Shown here: positions 9,601 through 19,646 of the stretch, piece after piece
Position numbering within the stretch: the first letter of the stretch is position 1
Layout of the letters: each line of letters opens with the position of its first letter
Source of the DNA: Nemertoderma westbladi
Taxonomy: Eukaryota; Xenacoelomorpha; Nemertodermatida; Nemertodermatidae
DNA: 42,677 bases
Direction: 5' to 3'
Assembly (NCBI GenBank): GCA_032718475.1
Contig: JAUCBJ010007469.1
Location: forward strand, 1 to 42,677
The notes under the pieces: model-generated
Told to the model about the DNA's origin: nothing
Seen by the model: only the letters and a program-made list of their open reading frames with translations
Databases searched by the model: none
Translations under genes and position numbers: made by a program

Positions 9601-11798
9601 TGTTGTTATAAGGTCGGCTAGTACACGGCGATATATTAGTGTCGGTAGTCTGAGTGCAAGTAGTCGGTTTTCATATGACAACTCAGCCAGCGATAGTACA
9701 ACTGTACAAGGCGAGTGACCACACGTTGTTGTACTTGTTTAAGACGTTCAATATTTATCATGTCGGAGGAATGGCGAACAAACAACTGTGTCGTATTCAA
9801 GGAGAGGCCGACAAGGGATTTGTATAACAGGGTCAGAGGGTAAACATCGGAGCTTCCAAATATGTAAAAGTTCTTCGTATTAAATGTACGACTCGCATGG
9901 CGCGGGCTGCAGTCTTTGTGCAGTGAGCTGTGATGCTGTGAAGGATAAGTCTGGTGTAAATGTACTTCCAAAATCACGTTCCTCGGTTGCCGATAAAAGT
10001 GTCCGTCCATTCAGCCATTCATTGTGTAAAACGTTGCTTGGGGATTTCTAGAACCTAGATGCTTGCATGACTTTGCACTTGGAGTCATTGAACTGCAATT
10101 TCCAATGGTTACACATGTATGTCGGTAATAAATTGTTTCATTATCAATAGTGCCATTGCCATAGTATAAGTCGTTTTGTTTTATTCACTGTTCAACTTAT
10201 TCTGTCTGCCTGTTTTATTATATGTGCAGTTTTATTTATACGCTTCTATGACAGCGGTGTCTCCATCCAAATAATATAATATAATATAAATATAGCTTAT
10301 ACTATACAGCAATATTAAGTAAATATATAAACTGACTATGACCAATAGCAATAATGACTGATCAGCTGATAGCTGGAACTGTGATAGCCTACCTGCCTGC
10401 CTGCCTACTGCATAACCTGATAACAGCATAAGGTTAAATACGTAAATAAATGACCAGTTGCAGTCAGCCATTGCTGCCGTGTGAGTTTCCTTTCTGCCTC
10501 ATGCATGGCCAGTTGTTATTGTGTTGCTGTGCTGTGCTGTGATGTCTGCTGTCTCAGTCTCACTGTCTGCCTGGTGCTAGGTTCGGCTGATTTCTGCGCC
10601 AGGCAAATATGTACGCCGGGTGTGCTGGGCTGATTCCTGCTCCGGCGCCGTGTCAATTTCTGCAGCGTCGACGCCGGGAATATTTCGACGCCTGCTGCGC
10701 CGAGCGCAGCATCTCTACCATTGGCAGTGCTCCGCCGGCCACGCCGGCGTAGCACATCTCTGCGCCGACCCTTCTGGCTCATTGCCCGGCGTAGCACATT
10801 TCTGCGCCAGCTCCCGGCGCAAGTTCTAGTGCTGCGCCGAACGTGCTCGGCGTACATGTAAAACTTTTCAATAGGGTCAATCATATATTACCTCCCGTTA
10901 CCGGTTTGTGATTCAGTTAGTTAGTTACCCAGTTTTAGTGCAGACCGGTAACATTGTTTCACCGTCATCGTATATCGGCTGTCATCATACATTACCATTA
11001 CAGCATTACCGGTATTCAGTTAACATATCAGCATATGCAATCTTTATTGTACCGGTACTATTATTATTATATATATATTACAACGCAAGGAACATCAAAC
11101 TCTGAACGTTTTTCTCCAACGGCCTCGGCCAAGTTATCTATACCATCTCAGCCTACGGTGACGCGTATAAACAACCTACCCGGTCGGGATCTCTGATCCC
11201 GTCACATGATCCTATCCAATCCATCCATCATCAGATCATCTACCAGTCTACCAAAGGCCAGGCCAGGCTGCCAGGCCAGTAGGCTAGGCAGTAGGCTAGA
11301 TGCTAGAGCTGTACCGCGCGTATCAGTCAGTCAGTATAGGCCTACAAGCTACCTACAGCCTACACAGGTGTACAGTGCCAGTGCGGTATGCTAGATTAAA
11401 GACGGGAAGATGGTCTAGCTGGATAGGCGAAGGGAATTCAATCAGCCAATACTGCAAAACAGCAATCTGGCAATAGGATACCTACTGCTGTTGCTGTACT
11501 GTCTGACTGCAGACTGTAGGCCTAGTCTCTGAGTCTAGTAGGTAGGCCTACCTGGGTACTTACTGAGGTAGGCCTAGTACAGTAGTAGGTAGAGGTAACC
11601 TACCAGCCTACAGACAGACAAACCTACAGACTAACAGACTGACAGACCTAGGCTTATTTATACTGTTATTTAGGCCTATCAGCCTATACAGTTATATAGA
11701 CTTAGTCTGGGGCAACTTACATTTGAAACTAGTTTACCAGCCAATGACGCCATTGCGGCACACATTCCAGAACAACCTGCTTGCATAAGACCTCTCAT
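6646..11798 (-). CDS. TMEM42: TMEM42-like EamA-type membrane protein, three exons
   Basis: Exons on the minus strand are 11798-11721 (26 codons), 7352-7206 (49 codons) and 6783-6646 (45 codons plus TGA). All junctions are phase 0 with GT donors (exon 1 AAT|GTAAGT, exon 2 TCT|GTAAGT) and AG acceptors (tttgtttag|ATT, attgcag|GCG). The joined 120-aa product has four hydrophobic segments: CSGMCAAMASLAGKLV in exon 1, SLMFALMIFLNLLMGNLL and FAAVITNTSANLMLS in exon 2, and WLLGATFIMCGIILISKE in exon 3, with a GEY loop. Order and spacing match TMEM42, a small half-EamA (DMT superfamily) protein of unknown substrate; human is 159 aa with a longer N-terminus. The ATG at 11798 is the first methionine before the conserved segment, but the frame stays open upstream and a possible acceptor (tattgtag) lies just before it, so the start is tentative. 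Intron 1 (4368 bp) contains a whole DNA transposon and intron 2 a foldback repeat. Confidence 0.85.
6846..7085. mobile_element. TTCGCCC foldback/MITE-like element, copy B, in TMEM42 intron 2
   Basis: This repeats the plan of the 4316-4590 element. Short TTCGCCC-containing units run from about 6847 to 6960, then the same core (ATTGTTTTGGTTAGAAAAAT, CTGTTCCTTTCCCCC), then inverted units on the right (gcgggcgaacattgc and gtgcgaagattgc, about 7044-7086). It lies wholly inside the 422-bp second intron of TMEM42 and accounts for most of it. Similarity to copy A is obvious by eye, with many substitutions, so the copies are not recent. Confidence 0.65.
7684..7710. repeat. Poly-G tract
   Basis: An uninterrupted G run of more than 20 bases inside TMEM42 intron 1. 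It may be a sequencing length artefact or a G-quadruplex-prone site. A small ORF running through it is not a gene. Confidence 0.85.
7937..7944. repeat. Left target-site duplication TCAATCAT
   Basis: The 8-mer TCAATCAT directly precedes the left inverted repeat of the element at 7945. The same 8-mer follows its right end at 10877-10884. Exact identity at both edges marks an insertion. Confidence 0.88.
7975..8215. repeat. 42-bp GC-rich subterminal tandem repeat, left side of the TIR element
   Basis: About five units with a 42-bp period, each carrying CCTGCGCCGGCTCTGTGCAA and a second CGCCGGGTGCAAAAA half. Because 42 is divisible by 3, all frames stay open and produce repetitive pseudo-ORFs on both strands, which are not genes. 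It may hold transposase-binding sites, as subterminal repeats do in other TIR elements (inference). Confidence 0.85.
8230..9635. other. AT-rich interior of the TIR element, no gene seen
   Basis: Only short open frames without recognisable motifs. No transposase signature was found on either strand. GTAC and TACAGTA strings are frequent. Confidence 0.45.
9640..10010 (-). pseudogene. CR1-like LINE reverse transcriptase C-terminal remnant
   Basis: Minus-strand translation shows the hallmark C-terminal RT region of CR1/jockey-type LINEs, spread over two frames. EERDFGSTFTPDLSF comes first, then LLYKSLVG, then in another frame SLEYD, then VQQRVVTRL, and finally LSYENRLLALRLPT. Frame changes and stops show it is dead. 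It lies inside the TIR element, so it was either inserted there or captured by it. Confidence 0.75.
10570..10858. repeat. GC-rich CGCCGG subterminal repeats, right side of the TIR element
   Basis: Irregular repeats of TTTCTGCGCC, CGCCGGCGTAGCACAT and related strings fill the last 300 bp of the element. They share the TGCGCCGAACG string with the left end. Open frames here (for example on the minus strand at 10516-10884) are compositional and are not annotated as genes. Confidence 0.75.
10877..10884. repeat. Right target-site duplication TCAATCAT
   Basis: Exact match to 7937-7944, directly abutting the right inverted repeat. Confidence 0.88.
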
Positions 11799-11829
11799 TG
11801 CTGCATTATAGCCTACAATACAATACCGT

Positions 11830-12125
11830 ACTGCATTAGGCTGTTAGCAGTTAGGCCTAGATCACATCAGTACCGGTGCATCTTTTTGCAGGTTCATAAC
11901 TCCTGAACTCCAGAGCTCAGATTAATTAGTACAGTAGTAGCCTACAGTAGTAGGTACGCCTACTGGCCTTGGCCTACCAGCACCATCAGACAGTCAGACT
12001 GTCAGACCACATTCCTGCATTCTAGTAATCTTTAATCAATTAATCATTCATTGCGGCATTAAGCAAAAACGATTAGGCCTATATCTGTATATTATTATTC
12101 ACTAGGCACAAAGGCACTAGACCTG
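11830..12125. other. Upstream region of TMEM42, rich in AGGCCTA strings
   Basis: No gene is seen. The stretch should include the TMEM42 promoter or a 5' UTR exon, but no clear core element was recognised. The palindromic strings TAGGCCTA and ACCGGT occur repeatedly. Confidence 0.35.
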
Positions 12126-12130
12126 GCCGG

Positions 12131-12241
12131 GTGTTTGAAAAAGGTGGACAACAAAGCTGAAAAAGGTGGACATGCTGGGTGACGGTGATTGGTCTGTCCA
12201 TTGTCCATGTTTTCTGTGTCCAGTCCACCTTTTTCAAACAC
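12131..12241. mobile_element. Palindromic MITE, GTGTTTGAAAAAGGTGGAC ends, copy 1
   Basis: A 111-bp element with 19-bp terminal inverted repeats: GTGTTTGAAAAAGGTGGAC at 12131-12149 and its reverse complement at 12223-12241. Internal strings GAAAAAGGTGGACATGCTG and TGATTGGTCTGTCCAT recur in the copies at 19647-19861, which supports a mobile family. No coding capacity. Confidence 0.75.
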
Positions 12242-12741
12242 GCAGACCTGACCTGCTATACAGTGCAGCGACACTGACAGACTGATCTACTGTCTACTGC
12301 TTGACTGCCTAACGAGAGTCGTAATGTCTTACTCTAATATACAGCATAATAATTCTGGAATATTTTGTTTATTTAATGAGTAGCCACGCAATAGTAAAAT
12401 AACATAAACTATTAATACTCCTCAAACAAATAAATAAAAAATAATGTGCAAAAATTTTGTATTTCTACGAAATAGAATAAATGGCCTGCAGGTTGCAGTG
12501 GAAGCAAATGCAGTACCTGCAATTATTGAACGCCGATATCTCAGCCATTTCTCAACAAAACTATTACAGTCGCTGTTTGATCCGGGTATGCACAAGTATT
12601 TGTAAATTAGGAAATGATTCCTGATTTGCAGCCCACCAACGCATAATGTACTTACTAACTAATCTACTTCTAAATTCTTATTAAAGTCAAAGTCCTTATC
12701 ATGACCTTGCTGATAATGATACAGCACGTTATGGTAATGGT

Positions 12742-13527
12742 GAAAAATATCGAGACTTGAAATATATCGAGAGTAAAAATAACGAGAGTAAAAATATCGA
12801 GAGTAAAAATAACGAGTGTTGAAAGTTAACGTTATTAAAAAATATCGAGAGTAAAAATATCGAGTGTTGAAAAATATCGAGTGTTGAAAAATATCGAGAG
12901 TAAAAATATCGAGTGTTGAAAAATATCGAGTGTTGAAAAATATCGAGTGTTGAAAAATATCGAGAGTAAAAATATCGAGAGTAAAAATATCGAGTGTTGA
13001 AAAATATCGAGAGTAAAAATATTGCACTTTGCTTGGGCATTTTATTTAGAATTATGGGACAATATTGCAGTGCATGGGGTTACAACAGTGCAAGTGCAAA
13101 TAAATGGCATTAATACACCTTGGGTACCGTACCCATTTACCAGATTTATTATAATAGCTAGTTTTTGCTATTTTTTAAATAAATATTATAGAAGAAGTGC
13201 TAGCTATCATTTTTGTTCTAGAACACATTTTTTAGTTCTAGATCACCTTTTTAATTTTTTAAAGCTAGTATTTTCTACTTCTTTTTATAAATGTTGTAGT
13301 ACACGTGAAACCTATCAATGTTGATAAATATTTTTGTTCTAGAACACATTTTTTTGTACTAGAACATTTTTAGGAAAAAAATTATCATACAAAGCTTATT
13401 AAAAAAATTGTTACTATCGATATTTTTACACTGTATATTTTTCAACACTATATATTTTTGCTCTCGATATTTTTCAACACTCGATATTCATAAACACTCG
13501 ATATTTTTCAACACTCGATATTTTTCA
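12742..13527. mobile_element. Foldback element with tandem-repeat arms (TU-like)
   Basis: The left arm (12742-13022) is a tandem array of two interspersed variants, GAGTGTTGAAAAATATC (17 bp) and GAGAGTAAAAATATC (15 bp). The right arm (about 13416-13527) carries the same units in reverse complement (CGATATTTTTCAACACT). A loop of about 390 bp lies between, with a repeated TTTTTGTTCTAGAACACATT (about 13208 and 13332). Inverted arms made of short direct repeats define foldback elements, such as Drosophila FB and the sea urchin TU elements with 15-bp repeats. Open frames in the array (12659-13040) are repeat artefacts. No transposase is present. Confidence 0.72.
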
Positions 13528-14570
13528 GCATGGACTCCCGTAGAGGAGTACTGGAACTACTGCTGCTCTAAATAATCGGACCTTAAGTTTTCGATTAATT
13601 CTCGGTGACTTCCAAATCCTGGAAAGCCTATTTAAGGCTGCCCATGCCTTTCCCTTACGTATTCGAAGGTCCTCACCTGACTTCCGGATCCATGATCCCA
13701 GGTAACAGAAGTCGTCTACATGCTCAAGCATACCATCCTTTGAGCTTATGCTCATCCGATCAGAGACTTGCTGAGGACTTTCAAAGTTAACTGTCAGAAT
13801 TTTGGTCTTTCTGGAGTTAATAAAAAGACCAACACTTGAAGCAGCATGTTCTAATGAGCTGAGGAGCCGTTGGGCTCCCTCTAATGATTCTGAGAGTACA
13901 CCTAAGTCATCAGCAAAGTCTAGATCAGTTAGGTACTTGGCAGGATTTCCTCGACTTCTGGAGCCAGTAGGTGGAGTTATCATCACCCCATCATCATTAT
14001 AATGATCTAGGGACATGCGTAGAACATAGTCAACCACAATAATGAACAAGAATGGTGCAAGTGTGTCTCCTTGGAGGACGCCCCATAACACTTCAAATGG
14101 TTCTGTGTCACCGTCAACAGTAGACACAAATGTTGTCGAACCATCGTATACTGATCTGATAGCTGCAATAATTTCATCAGGAATCCCATATAATGAAAGT
14201 ATGCTGAACATACGTGAGCGAGAGACTGAATCAAAGGCTTTGAAGAAGTCAACAAAGATAACAGCCAGATGCCTGTCTTTCTTTTTTGATAACTCTTCAA
14301 TTATCCTTCTAAGTGCCAAAATGGGCTCCATGGTCCCACGACCTTTACGGAACCCATTCTGATTTCCACGGAGCAGTCTCTCAATGGGATCCCTGATGCG
14401 ATTTAATAGAATCCTATTGTATAGCTTTGCAGCAATCGAGATCAATGAGATTCCCCGAAAAGAACCATAGAGTGTTAGGTTGCCCTTCTTGGGAACTGGC
14501 ACCAACTTATTTGTTTTCATTTCTTGTGGGACTCTTGTTGTTCGGTACATGTCCTCCCTATTACACTAAA
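13528..14570 (-). pseudogene. LINE reverse transcriptase fragment, truncated at both ends
   Basis: A 341-codon open frame (14550-13525) encodes most of a non-LTR reverse transcriptase. It contains PVPKKGN, YRGIS-like GSFRGISLIS, NQNGFRKGRGT, FVDFFKAFDSV, GVLQGDTLAPFLFI and the catalytic box LDFADD, then GLFINSRKTKILT and FCYLGSWI. It stops where the sequence reaches the outer edge of the foldback arm: the expected LLYGSETW motif is cut after LLYGSP. The 5' side also ends abruptly near 14570, with no endonuclease domain. The frame is otherwise open, so the insertion is fairly recent. Related to, but distinct from, the LINE at 20690-21850. Confidence 0.85.
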
Positions 14571-14579
14571 AAGTAACAC

Positions 14580-15010
14580 AATTTTGAATCAAATCCCCAT
14601 ACAAAAATATACAAATATATACGAAAACAAATCTGAATTTGTAAACAATTTGTAACACAATTTGTAACAGATTTGAATTTCGTTGAAAAATATCTGAGAT
14701 ATGTGAGTTCGAAAGTTGCATTGTTTTGCATATGAGCGAAGCTATTTTATTATATATAAATCCAGTATTATGGATCACTAATTTATCTCACAAGTACCTG
14801 GGCAACAATGAACTCTACATTCTTAGATTATATTACGAATTAGGTTGATATTCATACATAATTTAAATGCTACAGAATACTGTATTATTGTGTAGGAAAA
14901 GTACTAGAATATTAAATGCTACGTTTTTTAAAAAAATGGGTTTAGGTTTTTTGCTTAGGATTTTAGAAAAACCCTTAGGTTTTATAAGTTTTTCCAAATA
15001 GATTTAATAT
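14580..15010. other. AT-rich non-coding DNA
   Basis: No gene, RNA gene or clear repeat boundary was recognised. Confidence 0.35.
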
Positions 15011-15014
15011 TTCG

Positions 15015-15202
15015 CCTCAATGTTAAATTGTCAATTTTAGGAAAGGAGCAGATTACAGTGGCACGTTACTGACCCAATCAATAAACTAAAGTCAATAGAA
15101 TAGGATGCAGTTATATTTTTGGGATTAATAAGCTGTTATTTGCTTCGATTTTCCCCTGGAGTGGAATGAGTTTTAATTGCGTTCTTAACACCCCCCCCCC
15201 CC
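15015..15202 (+). mobile_element. Interspersed SINE/MITE-like repeat, copy 1
   Basis: The string ttaggaaaggagcagattac, followed by ATAAACTAAAGTCAATAGAA and then tcccctggagtggaatgagt, matches the copies at 15776-15912 and 19890-20101. The 3' end runs into a poly-C tract (about 15190-15205). No coding capacity. The copies share order and spacing, which supports one dispersed family. Confidence 0.6.
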
Positions 15203-15775
15203 CCCTCCCCCACCCTATCTGCACAAGCCACAATATCTAAAAAACATTTCCAGGCGTTTCCAGCTCTGCTATTCCACAAAGAAAATAAGTTTGTTACATA
15301 TTATTTGGAATTGCATGGACAGTTTTCCGTCGGCACCAACACTTTGCGGTGGTTCTACTTAACTATTGTACTATAATTAATAATATTAATAAATATATTA
15401 ATAATAATAATATTATCATGTTATCATATTGTTGTTGAAGTTGTAATAAAAATTAATTGTGGAAATTATTAACCTTCTATATATGATTATTTATATTTTG
15501 TCCTTTATTTTTCGCCGAGCATTTGAACTACGTCTTTGTAAGAAATCGGCTGCGCCCCCACGCAGGGGTGGCTGCGACGCCCCTGCAGAGTGGTAGTTTA
15601 TGTCCGAGGTACTGTATAAAAAAAATTGTTTGTTTCTGCGGCTCTTCTATGATATCGATGAATCCTGTCTTATTAGTCCTACACGTTGAAAAGATTTTGA
15701 AAAGTCAGTCATGTCATCATAAAAATTTTCATATAAAACGGACGAAAATGTCCGCCGGAAATTTACGATTAGGTT

Positions 15776-15912
15776 GAAGGAGAATATTAATGTTACGTTA
15801 CAGTGACACGATAATTATAACCAAAACAATAAACCAAAGTCAATAGAACATAGTTTTATTTTTCAGCTGTTATTTTCGTCGATTTCCCTCTGGAGAGGGT
15901 TGAATAAACTCA
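15776..15912 (+). mobile_element. Interspersed SINE/MITE-like repeat, copy 2
   Basis: Contains gttacagtgacacg, ACCAAAACAATAAACCAAAG, TCAATAGAACA and ccctctggagagggttgaat in the same order as copies at 15015 and 19890, but is shorter. Confidence 0.55.
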
Positions 15913-15919
15913 GTATACT

Positions 15920-18030
15920 TTTCGTTACGTGTTAGATATGAATAGGCCTATAATATAATATAGTTCAGTTTGTAATTAATCACAGGTACCGGTATCACGT
16001 ATTACTCACAGGTACCCAGCACCGGTACTGCACTCCTCAATCAGCTACCCAGTACTGCACTCCTGCAACCTCCCACCACCCTCCTGCCATCAGGCTACCG
16101 GTACACGTGATACTAAGTGCATAGCATAAGTATATGTTACCCCTCTGATTTCCATGCCCCCTACACTACAGCACTACATTAGAGTATCATGTAGGCTAAC
16201 GCTCGGCACATCAACAATTTAGCTGCAATGAAATTCGTCTGTCCCATTTATCCTATTTATTTATCCACTCTCATCCAATATTTAATCGTATTTCTATTTA
16301 TTATTTATTTAGGCCCCCTTATTTATTTACTTTCAGTTTCGTAACCTACCAGTAGTAGTTGTGACCATTGTTGCGGCGGTAGAGCCCATTATCCTTTTGT
16401 TGCGGCTTTGCCCACTATGCGTGGTGCGGCTTTAAGCCCATTTTCCCTATAATGTTGCCACCGAACCCTTTACCCATGACAGTAATTAACCTTTTTCCAG
16501 TACATATAATTATTTATTTTATTATTATTATAACGTCTTATACTGTAATTTGTTTTAAATTATTATTATCTTTAAGCATTTAATATCCACGTACATACTG
16601 TATTTAGTAATAATCCTCTCAGAACCCTCTCAATTAATTAGCGATTCACGTTGCGCCGACGGCCAAACTCAAACTTCTAAAATGCTAGAATGATATTTAT
16701 TTATAGTTATTTTTGTGCATTTTGGGCTATTCCGTTACCATTTTGATCACTCACCTTTTCCAGGCATTAGAATGACGGCAGACCTGAAATTTTCGGCACC
16801 CTCCCGGTGTCTGGGAAGTTTGTACATGGGCAGTTTCACATAGATAAAATGAATTCAATTGCCAATTATTCTGCCCTTACCACGCATACAACCATTTTAT
16901 TGTGCAGTTCTTGGTTTGGTTATTCATTAAATCCCGCATATCATTTATCATCTCATCAGAAGGGCCGCCTTAATTGGATTGGATTACCTTCAAACAAACT
17001 CATGTATTTTTACATTCATTCATTCTTTGTGGGGTTTTTTGAATGACCGATCCAATCGCTGTACTTAGAATGCAACTCAGCGTAGTATGAGCATTCACTA
17101 TATCCAATATAGATGCATTGCCCTGATTTAGCAGTTGACACAGTGAGGCTATCCCCATGTATAGGCTCCCCAGCCATCCTATTGGCTATACCCGTAATTA
17201 TTAATTCAGCAATATCATTCAGATGCCAGTGTTTGAACTTTGACCGTTAATTATCGAGTAATATATCGGGAACCCCCTTAATGCACAAATTACTATAAAA
17301 AAGCTCAGAATCTTTATTAAGGGATCCTTTTCACTGATAATTTTGGTCGGTTGTTAGGCAGCGTGTTTCACCGCTCAATCGAGTCCCCCCTTGCCCCTTA
17401 TTCAGACCTTAATTTATTGTTTTACTTTTACCATTACCGGTTCACCTATTTTTCATTTTCAATACTTTACCAAAACAGACGAATTTTTCCCAACCTTTTG
17501 ATAATACCCCTATTTAACAGTTTATTAACGCAGTTTTCAAACAATTCTATTTAATTACCGGTAAATTGTAAATTATATAATAATATTTTATCGAATTATT
17601 GAAAATAATGAACTATCGCCCTACAATAATTGATAATAAATAAAACTGAACTTAATCACACCCAAGTCATTTTCAACCCTAGTATGCTCGATTGTGCGCG
17701 TAATACAAAACACCGCCATACTGCAATATTTCAACCCGCCGCACCAAAATTTTAACGCGGTCAGCCGCACAGTAGCCTGGCCGCTACAACATATCACCCC
17801 AGTTCTGCAGTTACGTTATTCTGTTATTGGTTATTCTACAATCCTGTTGTACAATAATTGTAGTGTTATTTATCACAGTCAGACAGTATCAGCTGCCTGA
17901 AGTACTGCAGTAAATCCTGTAATCAGTCATCATCAGGTACCGGTAATACAGTAATCACTATCCTGTACTGTACCCTATCACTGTACTGATAGCCTAATAC
18001 TGTAGCAATCAAAACAGCAATACTGCTGTA
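15920..18030. other. Non-coding stretch with no recognised gene
   Basis: No domain or RNA gene is seen on either strand. A local short repeat built on GTTGCGGCTTTGCCCA occurs about 16370-16450. Many ACCGGTA strings are present. Confidence 0.35.
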
Positions 18031-18038
18031 CTGCAATA

Positions 18039-18491
18039 ATGGCATTGTATATGTATTGCTCGATATCACACGAAGTACCAGATAACCCAGTTGTTTCTCC
18101 CACCTCGAACTTCGTGTTCGAACGTCGACTCATCGAGAAATTCATTGCGGAGAACGGATGCGACCCTATAAACGGCGAGCCTCTAACCATTCACATGTTG
18201 GTTGATTTAAAAATTAACCCGTCGATTAGGCCTAACCCGAAACCTCCTTCCGCTACCACCATCCCGGCTATGCTGAAATCTGTACAGGACGAATGGGACG
18301 CGGTTATGCTGCAAACGTTTACCTTGCGGCAGCAGCTGACAACAGCTCGCCAGGAGTTGAGCCACAGTAACAACAGACACGACGCAGCCTGTCGTGTGAT
18401 CGCTCGTCACTCGGAGGAAGCGGCGGCCGCTAGTCTCGCTTTGGGGCCGATAGAAGGAAATTCGCGTCGGAATCATAATCAATCCCGATAA
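18039..18491 (+). CDS. Truncated PRPF19-like protein (U-box plus coiled coil, no WD40)
   Basis: A 150-codon open frame in one exon. Residues 6-60 match the U-box of pre-mRNA-processing factor 19 ([37 protein letters not shown]). Residues 70-130 match the following linker and coiled coil ([49 protein letters not shown]). Similarity stops at about residue 135, then a short unrelated tail ends in TAA. Human PRPF19 is 504 aa with a C-terminal WD40 propeller that is absent here. No good splice donor lies near the break, and no WD40 sequence was seen downstream. The frame is intact and GC-richer than its surroundings. It could be a truncated retrocopy, or a retained gene for a short PRPF19 paralogue able to oligomerise with the full protein (inference). 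Confidence 0.8.
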   Translation: MALYMYCSISHEVPDNPVVSPTSNFVFERRLIEKFIAENGCDPINGEPLTIHMLVDLKINPSIRPNPKPPSATTIPAMLKSVQDEWDAVMLQTFTLRQQLTTARQELSHSNNRHDAACRVIARHSEEAAAASLALGPIEGNSRRNHNQSR

Positions 18492-18494
18492 ACT

Positions 18495-19640
18495 ATGTGC
18501 TCTCCAGTCATTGTAACTTTTTTTTCCTGTTTTGTTTAAAGGATTTATAAACAAACAACAGAACAAGATAAGTTGTAAACTAGCGGAACTAGCCTAAATG
18601 GAAAATATGAATTACTGAAACATTTTTTTAAACCTCTTTGTTAAATATTGTTATTGTTGCATACCTCCACATCTGCCTGCACTAATAATTCACAAAAAAA
18701 TATGTTTCCTAAAGTTAAACTTAAAAAAGAACCCAGCCATATACAGATTATAGCGGTACAGAGCTATACAGTATACACGCTCGCTATATCTGCCTGACAC
18801 TTGACTGAGCATATGGCAGCATGGCAGTCAATTCAGGTTATTTTTTAAGACCTTGGCAAGTTCTGCATAAGTATACTAATACTACTTGTCATTCTTATAA
18901 AGCTTATGTAATAGTGTCACACTTGTTAAGTTAAATAAATTTGTATTTGTAAAGTTTAACAAATTTGTCATTCTTACAATGTTTCCCAAGTTATTATTAA
19001 GATTTTAGTACAATCTCAGAAGTTTTACTAGTTGATAAGTTAACGGAAAGTTTAGACCAATTCATACAATTTCATAGCAATTTTACTAAGAACTCTGATC
19101 CGTGTTTACATATTTAGAATCGTTGTATCGACATCTTTCCATTACTACGAACCAATCAGCAATCGCTATAAGGACTAAGAATAACTGCGGTTAGACTGGT
19201 GCAATATCTACAAAATATTCTAAAAACAATTCATTTTAATACAGTAATTATTATAACAATAAGCATGATTTTAACAATAAAACTATATAGGGGGCCTATT
19301 GTACAATAAATAAAATACTTTATTCGCCTTTCACGCCTCGATCTGACTTATTAACCTCCCTCGATGCCTCAATTTTAACAACACAGATCTCGGGATGAAC
19401 GGTAAATAACTGAATACGGCATATTACGGTATATTTACCGCACAGTACAGTACAATAGATAGTTAGCCTATTATAATTAACGTTAATACTGTAATGCGTT
19501 AGAATGTTAACGTTCAAATATTGATGCGAAGGCTCAGCTCACAGACTTCGTGGCTCGCCCCATATTATTGAACTACTTGGACAACTTCGGTTGGTTACAG
19601 TAAGTATGGGATAATAATAACAATAATCCATAAAAGCCTG
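18495..19640. other. AT-rich non-coding DNA after the PRPF19-like ORF
   Basis: Scanned for WD40-coding exons in all frames and none were recognised. Only short frames are present. Confidence 0.4.
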
Positions 19641-19646
19641 CTGAAA

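Larger units (their letters stand above)
7945..10876. mobile_element. 2.9-kb TIR DNA transposon with 8-bp target duplication (hAT-like size), non-autonomous
   Basis: The left end reads CCCTATTGAAAAGTTTTA (7945-7962) and the right end is its exact reverse complement (10859-10876). Both are flanked by TCAATCAT. An 8-bp duplication is typical of hAT and P superfamilies (Merlin 8-9). The CCC terminus is unusual for hAT, so the superfamily is left open. GC-rich tandem arrays built on TGCGCCGG lie just inside each end. No transposase was found: the interior is AT-rich and contains a degraded CR1-like LINE 3' end. The element sits in intron 1 of TMEM42. Confidence 0.85.

Noticed and set aside
10516-10884. 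122-codon Arg-rich minus-strand frame
   Set aside because: Caused by GC-rich CGCCGG repeats at the transposon end and crossing its terminus.
12659-13040. Minus-strand frames of about 100-120 codons with repeated DIFQHSIFF-type text
   Set aside because: Translation of the foldback-arm tandem repeat, with repeat-unit lengths that keep frames open. No independent evidence of coding.
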